64,000 bases of DNA from Actinokineospora baliensis (GCF_016907695.1 NZ_JAFBCK010000001.1:3155001-3219000); one strand, 5' to 3'. Shown: positions 51,860-61,241, counted from the first letter of the stretch. The notes: a model not told the origin generated them from the sequence alone. Translations and numbers: made by a program.

Positions 51860-52777
51860 ATGTATTCGCTACGCGCCGCCACTGAGGCGGATCTCCCCGC
51901 CGCGGTCGAGTTGGTGACCCGGCTGCAGGCCGACCCCGGCCACCACGTCGGCTACCACGGCACCACCCGGGAGGAGGTCACCGAGGAACTGACCCGGCTG
52001 ACCCCGGACTGGGCCACCGGCGCTGTCGTCGGCGTGGACGGCGACGGCGCCGTGCGCGCCTTGTTGACCGTGGAAACCGACGCCGAGCTGGGCAGGGCCT
52101 GGCTGTACGGTCCGTTCGTGGACGTCCCGGCCGAGCACCCGGCCGCCCGCCAGCTCTGGCACAACACCGCCGACGACCTGCTCGACCTGGCCACCGCGCC
52201 GACCGCCCGCGCGGGCATCACCGACCTGGAGCTCTACGGGCACCGGCGCAACCGGTTCCTGGGCGACTTCGCCGCCAGGCACGGGTTCGCCGCGGGCGCC
52301 GCGAGCCGGGTGTTCACCCTCACCGGGTCCGCGTTGCGGTCGGTCTTGATCAGCGCGGCCGAGGACACCGTCGGCCCGCGCTCGCTCGGCGACGACCCCG
52401 ACACCCTGGCCCAGGTGATCGACCTGCACGAGCGGTGTTTCCCCAACCGCAGCGCCAGCGGTGAGCAGGTGGTCAGCGGGGCCCGTGGCCACACCGTGGT
52501 GGTGCTGACCGGCGCCGACGGCGTCATCGGCTACGCGGCCGGATTCGTGCAACAGGACGAGTTGTACGTGGACTACGTCGCCGTCGACCCCAACATGCGC
52601 GACGCGGGCGCGGGCCGGTCACTGGTGCGGTCGCTGCTGCGCACGTTGGCCGCCGAGCAGGGCGTGCGGTGCCGGGCCGCGGCGGTGATCGCGCTGGGCA
52701 ACGACGCCTCGGAGCGGATGTTCACCGCCCTCGGGTTCACCCTCCACCTGGAACTGGTCGCCTACCGGCTGCGGTGA
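51860..52777 (+). CDS. protein with two GNAT acetyltransferase domains
   Basis: 305 residues. N-terminal GNAT half: SLRAATEADLPAAVELVTRL, AVRALLTVETDAELGRAWLY, no clear acetyl-CoA loop. C-terminal GNAT half: VVVLTGADGVIGYAAGFVQQ, ELYVDYVAVDPNMRDAGAGR (motif A), RSLLRTLAAEQG and LGNDASERMFTALGFTLHLE. Only the second half looks catalytic. The tandem layout recalls mycothiol synthase, but the sequence is not close enough to call it MshD. ATG 51860 is chosen over an upstream in-frame GTG. Confidence 0.75.
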   Translation: MYSLRAATEADLPAAVELVTRLQADPGHHVGYHGTTREEVTEELTRLTPDWATGAVVGVDGDGAVRALLTVETDAELGRAWLYGPFVDVPAEHPAARQLWHNTADDLLDLATAPTARAGITDLELYGHRRNRFLGDFAARHGFAAGAASRVFTLTGSALRSVLISAAEDTVGPRSLGDDPDTLAQVIDLHERCFPNRSASGEQVVSGARGHTVVVLTGADGVIGYAAGFVQQDELYVDYVAVDPNMRDAGAGRSLVRSLLRTLAAEQGVRCRAAAVIALGNDASERMFTALGFTLHLELVAYRLR

Positions 52778-52828
52778 TCGGCGGTTATCGTGGCGCGGTT
52801 GTTGATCATCTCTGGCGAGGAGAGCCGC

Positions 52829-54253
52829 ATGCCCCACCGCCGTCAGGTCCTCACCCTCGGCGCCGCGATCGTCGCGTTCGACGCGCTGGGCCTGGGCTGG
52901 GTCACCCAGGCCCAGGCCGACACCGGTGCCGCCGGGATCCCGGTGCCGCGGCTCGACGGTGAGCTGGTCACCGACGCGGCCGCCCTCGCCGAGGCCGCCG
53001 ACGACTACGGCCAGATCGCGCACCGCCGTCCGCGCGCGGTGCTGCGACCGGGATCGGTGGCCGACGTGGTGAAGGTGGTGCGCTTCGCCGCCGAGCACCG
53101 GATCCCGGTCGCCGTGCGCGGCCAGGGGCATTCGACCTACGGGCAGGCCCAAGCGCCCGCGGGTGTGGTCATCGACTCGCGGACGCTCGCGCGGGTGCAC
53201 CGGGTTTCCGCCGCGGGCGCGGTGGTCGACGCGGGCGCCACCTGGCTCGAGGTCACCAAAGCGGCGCTGGCGGTCGGGCTGGTTCCGCCGGTCGCGACCG
53301 ACTACCTGGGACTCTCGGTGGGCGGCACGCTGTCGGTCGGCGGTGTCGGGGGCGCCACGTCCCACCACGGGATGCTCGTCGACACCGTGCGGGAACTGGA
53401 GGTCGTGACCGGCGAGGGCAAGCTCGTCCGGTGTTCGCCGACCGTCGAACGTGAACTGTTCGAGGCCGTGCTCGGCGGTCTCGGCCAGTACGCGGTCATC
53501 GTCAAGGCGACGCTGCGGCTCGTCCCGGCGGCCACCACCGCCCGGATCTACCACCTCAGCTACCCGGACCTGCGCTCGATGACCGCGGCGCAGCGGATCG
53601 CACTCGCCGATGGTCGGTTCGACTACCTGGAGGGCCAGGTCACCTGGACCGGCAGCGGCTGGGGCTACTTGCTGGAAGGCGGCATCTACCACTGCGCGGG
53701 CACTCCCGACGACAACGCCGTCTTACGCGGGTTACCCAAGGCCGCCAAGACCGAGGTCACGCCGATGCCGTACTTCGACTGGCTCAACCGGATCTACGCA
53801 CTCGTCGAGCAGTTGCGGCCGCTCAAGTTCCCCAACCCGTGGCTCAACCTGTTCTTGCCCGATCGCGCCACGGACTCCTACGTCGAGAACCTCCTCGCGA
53901 AGTTCACGCCAGCGGACACAGGCGGCGGCCCGATCCTGCTGTACCCGTTCGCCGGTAAGCGAATCACGCGACCGATGGTGGCCCTTCCCAACAGCCCGAT
54001 CGTGTTCCTCTTGTCCGTCCTGCGCGTGGTAGCCCCACCGGAGGAGTCGGTGGTCCAGAAGTTGTTGGCCGACAACCGCTCCGCCTACGAGCAAGCGCTT
54101 GCGGTCGGCGGTACCCAGTACCCGATCGGCTCAATCCCGGGTCGACCGCAGGACTGGCAGCGTCACTACGGCACCGCCTACGGCCGCGCGCGCCGCCTCA
54201 AGAGCAGGTTCGACCCGCGCGGCATCCTCGCCCCCGAGCAAGGCATCTTCTAA
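52829..54253 (+). CDS. Tat-exported FAD-linked oxidase, cytokinin dehydrogenase-like
   Basis: 474 residues. The N-terminal Tat-type signal HRRQVLTLGAAIVAFDALG (twin Arg) cleaves after QAQA. The PCMH FAD domain has RPGSVADVVKVVRFAAEHRI, the covalent-flavin site AVRGQGHSTYGQAQ, VVDAGATWLEVTKAALAVGL and LSVGGTLSVGGVGGATSHHG. The C-terminal substrate domain with LYPFAGKRITRPM and KSRFDPRGILAPEQGIF is of the cytokinin-binding type. It probably oxidises an amine or alcohol outside the membrane. ATG 52829 with gaggag upstream. Its TAA and the convergent transporter's stop overlap within four bases. Confidence 0.83.
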   Translation: MPHRRQVLTLGAAIVAFDALGLGWVTQAQADTGAAGIPVPRLDGELVTDAAALAEAADDYGQIAHRRPRAVLRPGSVADVVKVVRFAAEHRIPVAVRGQGHSTYGQAQAPAGVVIDSRTLARVHRVSAAGAVVDAGATWLEVTKAALAVGLVPPVATDYLGLSVGGTLSVGGVGGATSHHGMLVDTVRELEVVTGEGKLVRCSPTVERELFEAVLGGLGQYAVIVKATLRLVPAATTARIYHLSYPDLRSMTAAQRIALADGRFDYLEGQVTWTGSGWGYLLEGGIYHCAGTPDDNAVLRGLPKAAKTEVTPMPYFDWLNRIYALVEQLRPLKFPNPWLNLFLPDRATDSYVENLLAKFTPADTGGGPILLYPFAGKRITRPMVALPNSPIVFLLSVLRVVAPPEESVVQKLLADNRSAYEQALAVGGTQYPIGSIPGRPQDWQRHYGTAYGRARRLKSRFDPRGILAPEQGIF

Positions 54254-55761
54254 GTCGGGCTGTCGGTGCGGTGGCGCAGGGAGAGCAGTCCGCCCACGAA
54301 CAGCGTCACCGCCACCCCCAGCGGCGTGTACCAGGGGAACGCCAGGGCGACCGAGTCCCCGGCGGGCTTGGCCGGGTCGACCCCGAGGAACGCCCCGGTC
54401 GACTTGCTGAACTTCAAGGTGAGGATCACGAACGCCATCACCGCGACGGTCACCAGGAACGCGATGATCGCGTCCGCCTGCCGCGCGCGCTTGGCCACCA
54501 GGCCCAGGACGAACGCGCCTAGAAGCGCACCGTAGGTGTACCCGGTGATGGCGAGGGCGGTCTCGACGATCGGGTTCTTGGTCGTGGTGAACAGGGACGC
54601 GAACACGACGAGAGCACCCGCCCACACCACCGTCCACATGCGACCCAGTCGCAGCTTCTCCGCGTCGGACAGCGGCTTGCGCACCACCCGCTGGTAGATG
54701 TCGGTCACCGTGGACGAGGCCAGCGCGCCCAACGACGAACTCAGCGCGGCGGCGAGGATGCCCGCGATGACGAACCCGGACAGGCCCGAGGGCAACTCGG
54801 TCACGACGAACGAGGCGAACAGCTCGTCCCCCGCCGTCAAACCCAGGCCCTTGACCGGGTCCAGGCCGCGGTAGAACGACCAGAGCATGGTGCCGATCAG
54901 CAGGAACATCGCGAACTGCAGGAACACCACGACACCGCTGGCGATCAGCGCCTTCTGGCTCGACCGCACGTCGTTGCACGCCATGAGCCGCTGCACCACG
55001 AGCTGGTCGGCGCCGTGCGAGGCCATCGACAACACCGCGCCACCCAGGATGGCGGTCACCGCCGCGTACTGGTTGCTCAGCGGCGCGGCGGCGAAGTCGA
55101 ACAGCTGCGTCTTGCCCGCGTCCACCGCCGCGCCAAACCAGCCGTCCGGCAACCGCGTCGACAGCACCCAAATCACCGCGGCCCCGCCGAGCACGTACCA
55201 GAGCATCTGGATCGCATCGACCCACACGACAGCGCGGACACCGCCGAAGAACGTGTACGCCACCATCGCCACGCCGAGCACGGCGGTGATCTGCCAGTAG
55301 GCCGCGTCCACTCCGTACGCCGCCAGGACCACCTTCACCGGGATGGCCGTGGCGAAGAGCCGGACCCCGTCGGCGAGCAGGCGCGTCAGCAGGAACGTCG
55401 CCGACGCGGTCGCCTGCAGACCACCGCCGAACCGCTGCCCGAGGTAGTTGTAGGCGGTGGTCATGTTGCCCGCGACGTAGCGCGGCAAGAGGACGAACGC
55501 GACGACCGTTCGGCCGATCACGTAACCGATCGCCAGTTGCAGGTAGGTGAACGCGCCGAGGTAGGCGACGGTCGGCACGCTCAGGACGGTCAGGGTGGAC
55601 GTCTCGGCCGACACCACCGACAGGCAGGCCACCCACCACGAGATCTTGCCGTCGCCGACGAAGTAGTCGTTGGCGGAGCGCTGCTTGCCGCCGATGAACA
55701 CACCCAACAGCGGCATGCCCACCAGGAACACCACGATGATCGCGAGATCGAGCACGCGCAC
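54250..55761 (-). CDS. sodium:solute symporter (SSS family)
   Basis: 503 residues with about 13 membrane helices. Family marks: FVGDGKISWWVACLSVVSAE with ETSTLTVLSVP, TYLQLAIGYVIGRTVVAFVL, ILAAALSSSLGALASSTVTD (sodium site) and ETALAITGYTYGALLGAFVL. The C-terminus has SLRHRTDSPT. The substrate cannot be told: sugars, amino acids and sialate are all carried by this family. GTG 55761 has ggag upstream, GTG 55755 is an alternative. Convergent overlap with the oxidase gene; no cotranscribed partner. Confidence 0.88.
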   Translation of the reverse strand: MRVLDLAIIVVFLVGMPLLGVFIGGKQRSANDYFVGDGKISWWVACLSVVSAETSTLTVLSVPTVAYLGAFTYLQLAIGYVIGRTVVAFVLLPRYVAGNMTTAYNYLGQRFGGGLQATASATFLLTRLLADGVRLFATAIPVKVVLAAYGVDAAYWQITAVLGVAMVAYTFFGGVRAVVWVDAIQMLWYVLGGAAVIWVLSTRLPDGWFGAAVDAGKTQLFDFAAAPLSNQYAAVTAILGGAVLSMASHGADQLVVQRLMACNDVRSSQKALIASGVVVFLQFAMFLLIGTMLWSFYRGLDPVKGLGLTAGDELFASFVVTELPSGLSGFVIAGILAAALSSSLGALASSTVTDIYQRVVRKPLSDAEKLRLGRMWTVVWAGALVVFASLFTTTKNPIVETALAITGYTYGALLGAFVLGLVAKRARQADAIIAFLVTVAVMAFVILTLKFSKSTGAFLGVDPAKPAGDSVALAFPWYTPLGVAVTLFVGGLLSLRHRTDSPT

Positions 55762-55911
55762 GGAACGGCTCCCGCCGGGTCGGGGTTCGGGCTGGGACCA
55801 GGGGCCGGTCGCGTTCGACGCGGGACGGCCGCCGAGGACCTATTGGACCATGAACCCCCGTCCCCAGCCGGTGTCCGGCACAACGCCGAACCGGGATGCG
55901 AGGATGGCCGG

Positions 55912-57270
55912 GTGTCGAACACCCTGATCGTCATCCTCGTCGTCGCGCTGGTGCTCCTCGCCGCCCTGGTCACCGGCTTCGTGCTGGCCAAGCGCAGGCG
56001 GATCAGCCTGGAGCAGCGCAGGCCGCGGGTCGCCGAGCGCCCCAAGGGCGGCGGGTACCAGGCGGGCGGCGGGATCAGCCTGGCCCAGGGCGGCACGCAG
56101 GCGCCCCCGCACCCGGCGGGCGAACGGACCGAGGTGGACGGCCAGCCCGGCGTCGGCGACGACGCCTCGGTGCCCCGCGACTCGCCCAAGCGGCCGATCG
56201 TCGACATCACGCTCCCCGACACCCCCGCACCCGAGGTCGTCGAACCGGCCCCGGTCGAGACCGCCATCCCGGCGCCGGTGGTCCCGGAGGTCGTCGAGCC
56301 CGAGGTCGCGCCCGCACCGGAGCCGGTCGAGGAGATCGCCCCGACCACCGGCCGGTTGGAGCGCCTGCGCGGCAGGCTCTCCCGCAGCCGCTCCACCCTC
56401 GGCCAGGGCCTGCTCGGCCTGCTCGGCGCGGGCGACCTCGACGAGGACTCCTGGACCGAGGTCGAGGACACCCTGCTGCTCGCCGATCTCGGCGCCACCA
56501 CCACGCAGGAGATCGTCGACCGGCTGCGCGCCGAACTCGTGTCCCGGGGTGTTCGCACCCCGGACCAGGCCCGCACACTCCTGCGCGAGGTCCTCGTCGA
56601 CGCGCTGCGCCCGGACATGGACCGCTCGGTGCGCGCGCTGCCGCACGGCACGGGCGACGCCCAGCAGCCCGCCGTCGTCCTGGTCGTGGGCGTCAACGGC
56701 ACCGGCAAGACCACCACGACCGGCAAGCTGGCCCGGGTCCTCGTCGCCGACGGCCGGACCGTCGTCCTCGGCGCCGCCGACACCTTCCGCGCCGCGGCCG
56801 CCGACCAGCTCCAGACGTGGGCCGACCGGGTGGGCGCCCAGGTCGTCCGGGGCAAGGAAGGCGCCGACCCGGCCGCCGTCGCGTTCGACGCCGTGAAGCT
56901 CGGTCGCGAGAGCGGTGTCGACACCGTCCTGGTCGACACCGCGGGCAGGCTGCACACCAAGACCGGCCTGATGGACGAGCTGGGCAAGGTCAAGCGGGTG
57001 GTCGAGAAGCAGGCCGAGGTGGACGAGGTCCTGCTCGTCCTCGACGCCACCACGGGGCAGAACGGGCTCACCCAGGCCAGGGTGTTCGGCGAGGTCGTCG
57101 CCGTCACCGGCATCGTGCTGACCAAGCTCGACGGCACCGCCAAGGGCGGCATCGTCTTCCAGGTGCAGCGCGAGCTCGGTGTCCCGGTCAAGCTGGTGGG
57201 CCTCGGCGAGGGCGCCGACGACCTGGCGCCGTTCGACCCGCGCGCCTTCGTCGACGCCCTGCTGGACTGA
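55912..57270 (+). CDS. ftsY: signal recognition particle receptor FtsY
   Basis: FtsY receives SRP-bound ribosomes at the membrane. 452 residues. An N-terminal membrane helix (LIVILVVALVLLAALVTGFV) and an acidic Pro-rich linker precede the NG domain: VVLVVGVNGTGKTTTTGKLA (G1), AADTFRAAAADQLQTWADRV, VDTAGRLHTKTGLMDELGKV, VLTKLDGTAKGGIVFQVQRE and the closing LVGLGEGADDLAPFDPRAFV. GTG 55912. The final 18 bases with the stop are followed by two degenerate copies (57274-57309). Confidence 0.96.
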   Translation: MSNTLIVILVVALVLLAALVTGFVLAKRRRISLEQRRPRVAERPKGGGYQAGGGISLAQGGTQAPPHPAGERTEVDGQPGVGDDASVPRDSPKRPIVDITLPDTPAPEVVEPAPVETAIPAPVVPEVVEPEVAPAPEPVEEIAPTTGRLERLRGRLSRSRSTLGQGLLGLLGAGDLDEDSWTEVEDTLLLADLGATTTQEIVDRLRAELVSRGVRTPDQARTLLREVLVDALRPDMDRSVRALPHGTGDAQQPAVVLVVGVNGTGKTTTTGKLARVLVADGRTVVLGAADTFRAAAADQLQTWADRVGAQVVRGKEGADPAAVAFDAVKLGRESGVDTVLVDTAGRLHTKTGLMDELGKVKRVVEKQAEVDEVLLVLDATTGQNGLTQARVFGEVVAVTGIVLTKLDGTAKGGIVFQVQRELGVPVKLVGLGEGADDLAPFDPRAFVDALLD

Positions 57271-57309
57271 CCCGCCCTGCTTGACCGAACCGCCCTGCCG
57301 GGCCGAGCC
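57256..57309 (+). repeat. three 18-bp repeats at the ftsY 3' end
   Basis: gccctgctggactgaccc (57256), gccctgcttgaccgaacc (57274) and gccctgccgggccgagcc (57292) follow at an 18-base period. The first contains the ftsY stop; the later two are diverged copies in the intergenic space. Confidence 0.85.
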
Positions 57310-57385
57310 GGTGGTCACACGAACGGGTGAGTCTCCTCCATCTGGATGAGGACACGGCGGCCCGGCTGCTGCACCGTGTGCGGCC

Positions 57386-58063
57386 GTGGACCCCATCAAG
57401 CTGTGGCTCGTCGACGACCACACCCTGCTCACCGAGGCGCTGACCAGCAGGCTCGCCGCGTTCGGCGACCTGTGGGTGGCGGGTCGCGGCGCCAGCGACG
57501 ACCCGAGGCTGCCGATCCGACTGGCCCAGGAGCGGCCGACGATCATCACCGTCGAGCCGGAGGCGGCCAGGGTGCCGCTGCCGGAGCTGGTGGCGTCGCT
57601 GCGCGCGGCGGCGCCCGAGGCCAGGTTGGTCGCGCTGACCGGGAGCAAGGACCCGGACCGGGCGCTCGCGGCCGCGCGCCTCGGCGTGGACGCGTGGGTC
57701 TCCAAGGCGTCGGGCATGGCGCACCTGGTCGAGGTGCTGCGCGGCGTCGCGCGCGGGGACGCGTGGTTCCCGCCGCGACTGCTCGGGACCGTGTTGCGCG
57801 GGCTGCGGGCGGACCGCACGCGGTCCGGCGACGGGCCGCTGGACGCGCTGTCGGGCCGTGAGCGCGAGGTCCTCGTGTGCATGGTGGACGGGATGCGCGG
57901 CCCGGAGATCGCCGAACGGTTGGGACTGTCCACCAACACCGTCCGAACGCACACGCACAGCGTCTACGCCAAACTCGGTGTGCACAGCCGGTTGCAGGCG
58001 GTGAGCGCCGCTCGCGCCGCTGGTCTGCTGCCCCGCGCGAAGGATCCCGTCCAGATGTCGTAG
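57386..58063 (+). CDS. NarL/LuxR-type response regulator with Glu at the phospho-acceptor site
   Basis: 225 residues. The receiver keeps the acidic pair (WLVDDHTLLTEALTSRLAAF, Asp10-Asp11) and the Thr and Lys of the active site (LVALTGSKD and AWVSKASG). The phospho-acceptor position is Glu57 (PTIITVEPEAARV). The C-terminal LuxR helix-turn-helix is LSGREREVLVCMVDGMRGPE with ERLGLSTNTVRTHTHSVYAK. The Glu may mimic a fixed active state, or the receiver may sense something else. It stands 92 bases before the GT2 gene and may govern that cluster. TCCTC-n9-GAGGA upstream is a weak dyad. Confidence 0.83.
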   Translation: MDPIKLWLVDDHTLLTEALTSRLAAFGDLWVAGRGASDDPRLPIRLAQERPTIITVEPEAARVPLPELVASLRAAAPEARLVALTGSKDPDRALAAARLGVDAWVSKASGMAHLVEVLRGVARGDAWFPPRLLGTVLRGLRADRTRSGDGPLDALSGREREVLVCMVDGMRGPEIAERLGLSTNTVRTHTHSVYAKLGVHSRLQAVSAARAAGLLPRAKDPVQMS

Positions 58064-58155
58064 GCGGTCTCATCCAGCCGGGTGAGCCGATTTCCGCCGT
58101 CGGATCCTACGGTCGCTGCGGTTGCCGCCGCAGGAGGCGGCGTGGGGGTGGAGCG

Positions 58156-60426
58156 GTGATCCCGGCCTGGGTGTTGGCGGTGTTGGTGGTGGGCATCGGG
58201 TCCACTGCCAGCGCTGTCTTCGGGTTCCTGCGGCGGGACCGCGAGCACGGGTCCCCGCCACTGGAGTCCGTCGAGCAGCCGCGCGGTGCGGTCGCTGTCC
58301 TTGTCCGTGGGGGAGAGGGACCAGCGGTCGCGGCGGCCGAGCGGTTGGTGGGCCGCGCGCACATCTACTTCGATGCCGCGCACGTGCCTGCCGAGCGGTA
58401 CGACTACGTGCTGCTGCTCGACTCGGACCACCGCCCGCACCCGCACTACCTCGGCCGGACCCTGCCGTTGTTCGAAGACCCTGATGTCGCTGCCGTGGCC
58501 GGGTACGCCCAGTTGGATTGGGGTAGCGCGCGCAAGAACCCGCTCGCGCTGGCACTGACCGCCTATAGGGCCCGCACGCTCGCGTTGACCCAGTGGCTGC
58601 TGACCGTCGCGCGAACTCGTCCACGCATAGATGTGGCGCGACTCATCCCCAGCCCAGCCCCACTGCTGCGGTCGATGGTGTTCGCGACCCTCGATCTCGA
58701 CTCTGACCTGTCGCTGCAGATCTACCGACGTCGACTCGGTCGCGTGCTGGTCGTGCGTGGAGCTCTTGTTGACGTTCCCGCACCGGACAACCTGCGTACC
58801 TATAGCGGCCAGGTCCGGCTCTGGGCACAGGGGTTCTGGCGGAACGCGGCGCGAAATCGCTTTCCTCGGGGCGTTCCCGCGTTCGCTCTGGAGACCTTCG
58901 TCGCGTCGGTCGTGTTCGTGGCTCTACCGGTGTTGGCGGTAAGAGGGCTGGTCACCGTCCCAGCGCTGATACTGGGCGTGTTCCTGCCCGACGTCCTACT
59001 CACTGTTGTCGTCGCAGTACGTCAGCGGCGGGCACGGTACTTGCTTGTCGCCCTCCTGCTGCCGTTCGTCCGCTTCCTCGACGCGGTACTGGTGCTGAGC
59101 GCCGTTGTACCGCGCAGAACCGCAACGGTTGCGGGATGGATTCTGGCCACGGCTTCCGCCGCGGTCTTCGTGTTCCGCGTGCACTTCATGGCCGTGCGTT
59201 TGCCCGTGACCTCTCTCGAACCCTCGCTCGTCGACGCCGCCTACGCGCGCGTGGCGGGGATCCAATCCATCCCGGTCTCGTTCGACCTCTGGGCCACCAA
59301 CCTCCAAGTGGTCCTCTATGGCGGGGTCAGCGGTTCCTTCGAGCGGTACGACAGCGTCTTGGTCAGCGCCCGCGAAGCCGCTGTGGCCGCGGCCGCCGTG
59401 CTGGCGTTGTGCGTCCTGCTGACAACGGCCCTGCTTCGGCTCCAACCGCTGTTGGTCACCGCGGTCCTGCTCGGCTGCTGTGCCACTGCCCCGCTGTTCG
59501 CCACGGTCGATCCCGGAAGTTTCGCCGCGGCTTGGCTGGCCATTGGCGCGCTCGCACTCGTCGCGGCGATAACGCGCCACGACACGAAACCTGTCCCCGT
59601 GGTCATCATCGCCGCCGGGGCCGTAGTGCTGACAGCCCTGCCCAACCCCCTTGCTCTCGCCGTTCCGGGATTGCTGGTCGCGGCGATGGTCGCTGTCGCT
59701 GTCGTGGTGGACAGGCTCCCGCAAGAGGTACGGCGACCGGGGATCGCGGTAGCGGCGTTGGCGGCGATCGCCGTCTTCGCGCTGAACATCACCGTCGTTC
59801 CACCGAACCCGCCCGCGGTCGCCCACCGCGAAGTGGCCGAGTGGTTCGACACGGCCGCGACCGGCAGCATGGACCTCTCCGCCCCACCCCTGCTGTGGGC
59901 GGACCTCACGCGGGACCTCGCCGACACCAACGGGCGTGTCCGCCGCGAGGGACCAGCCTCGCTCGCCGCCAATGGCGACGGTCTCCCGGTGGCGACCTTC
60001 CCCGGCGTCACCATCAGCCTGACCGCCGGGGGCGCGGGGTTCGTCGGCGACGGCAACCGGACCGTCGCGGGCGTCGACCTCGCCGCCAACACGAGGATCA
60101 CCGCGCCGGAACCGGTCCGCGCCGCCTTCCGCTCGGGCAGGCTCGACTTCCGGATCATGGCGGTGCTCGCCGAGATCAGCGCCCAGCACACCATCACCGT
60201 GGCCGAGGTGAGCAACCCCGAGCCTGAAGCGGGATCGGAGCTGCCGCTGCGCACGGTGGTGCTCTCCGCAGTGGACGGACGACCCGTCAGCGATCCCGCA
60301 GTGGCCGAAGAACTCCGGACCTGGCTCTCAGCCCAACTACCGCCTTACGCCCCCGACGACGCCCGCCTCACCGACCGGGGGTTCGCCTTGTCATGGCGCC
60401 TCTCCGGCAACCCCGTCCCGAACTGA
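58156..60426 (+). CDS. membrane glycosyltransferase, GT2-like, with outer C-terminal domain
   Basis: 756 residues. One N-terminal span (VIPAWVLAVLVVGIGSTASA), then a reduced GT2 domain: DYVLLLDSDHRPHPHYLGRT (DxD-like acidic site), EDPDVAAVAGYAQLDWG, and a QxxRW-type RTYSGQVRLWAQGFWRN. The usual N-terminal nucleotide-sugar half is shortened. Many membrane helices follow (FVASVVFVALPVLAVRGLV onward), then an outer domain of about 200 residues. It probably polymerises or exports a sugar chain. GTG 58156; 15 bases before the DUF4397 gene, so likely cotranscribed with it. Confidence 0.75.
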   Translation: MIPAWVLAVLVVGIGSTASAVFGFLRRDREHGSPPLESVEQPRGAVAVLVRGGEGPAVAAAERLVGRAHIYFDAAHVPAERYDYVLLLDSDHRPHPHYLGRTLPLFEDPDVAAVAGYAQLDWGSARKNPLALALTAYRARTLALTQWLLTVARTRPRIDVARLIPSPAPLLRSMVFATLDLDSDLSLQIYRRRLGRVLVVRGALVDVPAPDNLRTYSGQVRLWAQGFWRNAARNRFPRGVPAFALETFVASVVFVALPVLAVRGLVTVPALILGVFLPDVLLTVVVAVRQRRARYLLVALLLPFVRFLDAVLVLSAVVPRRTATVAGWILATASAAVFVFRVHFMAVRLPVTSLEPSLVDAAYARVAGIQSIPVSFDLWATNLQVVLYGGVSGSFERYDSVLVSAREAAVAAAAVLALCVLLTTALLRLQPLLVTAVLLGCCATAPLFATVDPGSFAAAWLAIGALALVAAITRHDTKPVPVVIIAAGAVVLTALPNPLALAVPGLLVAAMVAVAVVVDRLPQEVRRPGIAVAALAAIAVFALNITVVPPNPPAVAHREVAEWFDTAATGSMDLSAPPLLWADLTRDLADTNGRVRREGPASLAANGDGLPVATFPGVTISLTAGGAGFVGDGNRTVAGVDLAANTRITAPEPVRAAFRSGRLDFRIMAVLAEISAQHTITVAEVSNPEPEAGSELPLRTVVLSAVDGRPVSDPAVAEELRTWLSAQLPPYAPDDARLTDRGFALSWRLSGNPVPN

Positions 60427-60440
60427 CCTAAGGACCACCG

Positions 60441-61241
60441 ATGCGCTCGACCCTGATCCTGCTCGTCGCGGCGATCCTCACCGCCGTGGGCGTGGCTCCC
60501 GCGCACGCCGCCACCGGCACCTACCTCCGATTGGCCCACCTGTCGCCGGACACACCCGCGGTCGACGTCACGGTCACCAACTTCGCCAGACCCGACTGGT
60601 CGGTGAAGCTCAACGGCGTCGCCTACGGCGCCGTCTCGGGCTACCAGCGCGTCGAGCCCGGCACCTACACGATCGCGATGCGCGCGGCGGGTGCCGACCC
60701 CAAGACCCCGCCGGTCATCTCCGCGACCTTGCAGGCCACCGAGGGCCGCGCCTACACCGTGGCCGGGCTCGGCACCTTCGCCGCGCTGGCGCTCAAGGTC
60801 CTCGACGACGACATCTCGCTGCCGCCCCAGGGCCAGGCCCGGATGCGCGTGGTCAACGCGGCACCGAAGACCGGCGAACTCGACATCGACCGGGCGGGCG
60901 TGCCGGTCATCGAGCGGGCCGTCTTCGGCCAAGCGACCACCTACAGCCTGGTCCCGGCGGGCGCGAGCGTCCTGCAGGTCGTCCCCAAGGACGCCACCCC
61001 CACCGACCTCCCGGTGTCGCTCGACCCGGGCGGCGTCTACACCGTGCTCGTCCTGGAGAAGAACGGTGCTCTCACCGCCGAGGTGAAGGCCGACGCCAAG
61101 GGCGCCGAGGTGGTGCCGACCGGTGGGGTGGAGACCGGCGGGGGCGGTACCAGCCCCGCGTTGGTCATCACCCTGGGGCTGTTGGTCGTGGCAGGCGCGG
61201 CCGGAGCCCTCTTCACCACGATGGTCCGTCGCCGCGGATGA
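60441..61241 (+). CDS. DUF4397 secreted, membrane-anchored protein
   Basis: 266 residues. Signal peptide LILLVAAILTAVGVAPAHAA, then one or two beta-sandwich DUF4397 domains (YLRLAHLSPDTPAVDVTVTN and GQARMRVVNAAPKTGELDID). A C-terminal membrane span ALVITLGLLVVAGAAGALFT ends in RRR. Before it lies VPTGGVETGGGG, which has the layout of a sortase signal (motif, span, positive tail) though not a plain LPxTG. The ATGA overlap with the sortase gene suggests it is that enzyme's substrate. ATG 60441, aagga-like site upstream. Confidence 0.83.
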   Translation: MRSTLILLVAAILTAVGVAPAHAATGTYLRLAHLSPDTPAVDVTVTNFARPDWSVKLNGVAYGAVSGYQRVEPGTYTIAMRAAGADPKTPPVISATLQATEGRAYTVAGLGTFAALALKVLDDDISLPPQGQARMRVVNAAPKTGELDIDRAGVPVIERAVFGQATTYSLVPAGASVLQVVPKDATPTDLPVSLDPGGVYTVLVLEKNGALTAEVKADAKGAEVVPTGGVETGGGGTSPALVITLGLLVVAGAAGALFTTMVRRRG

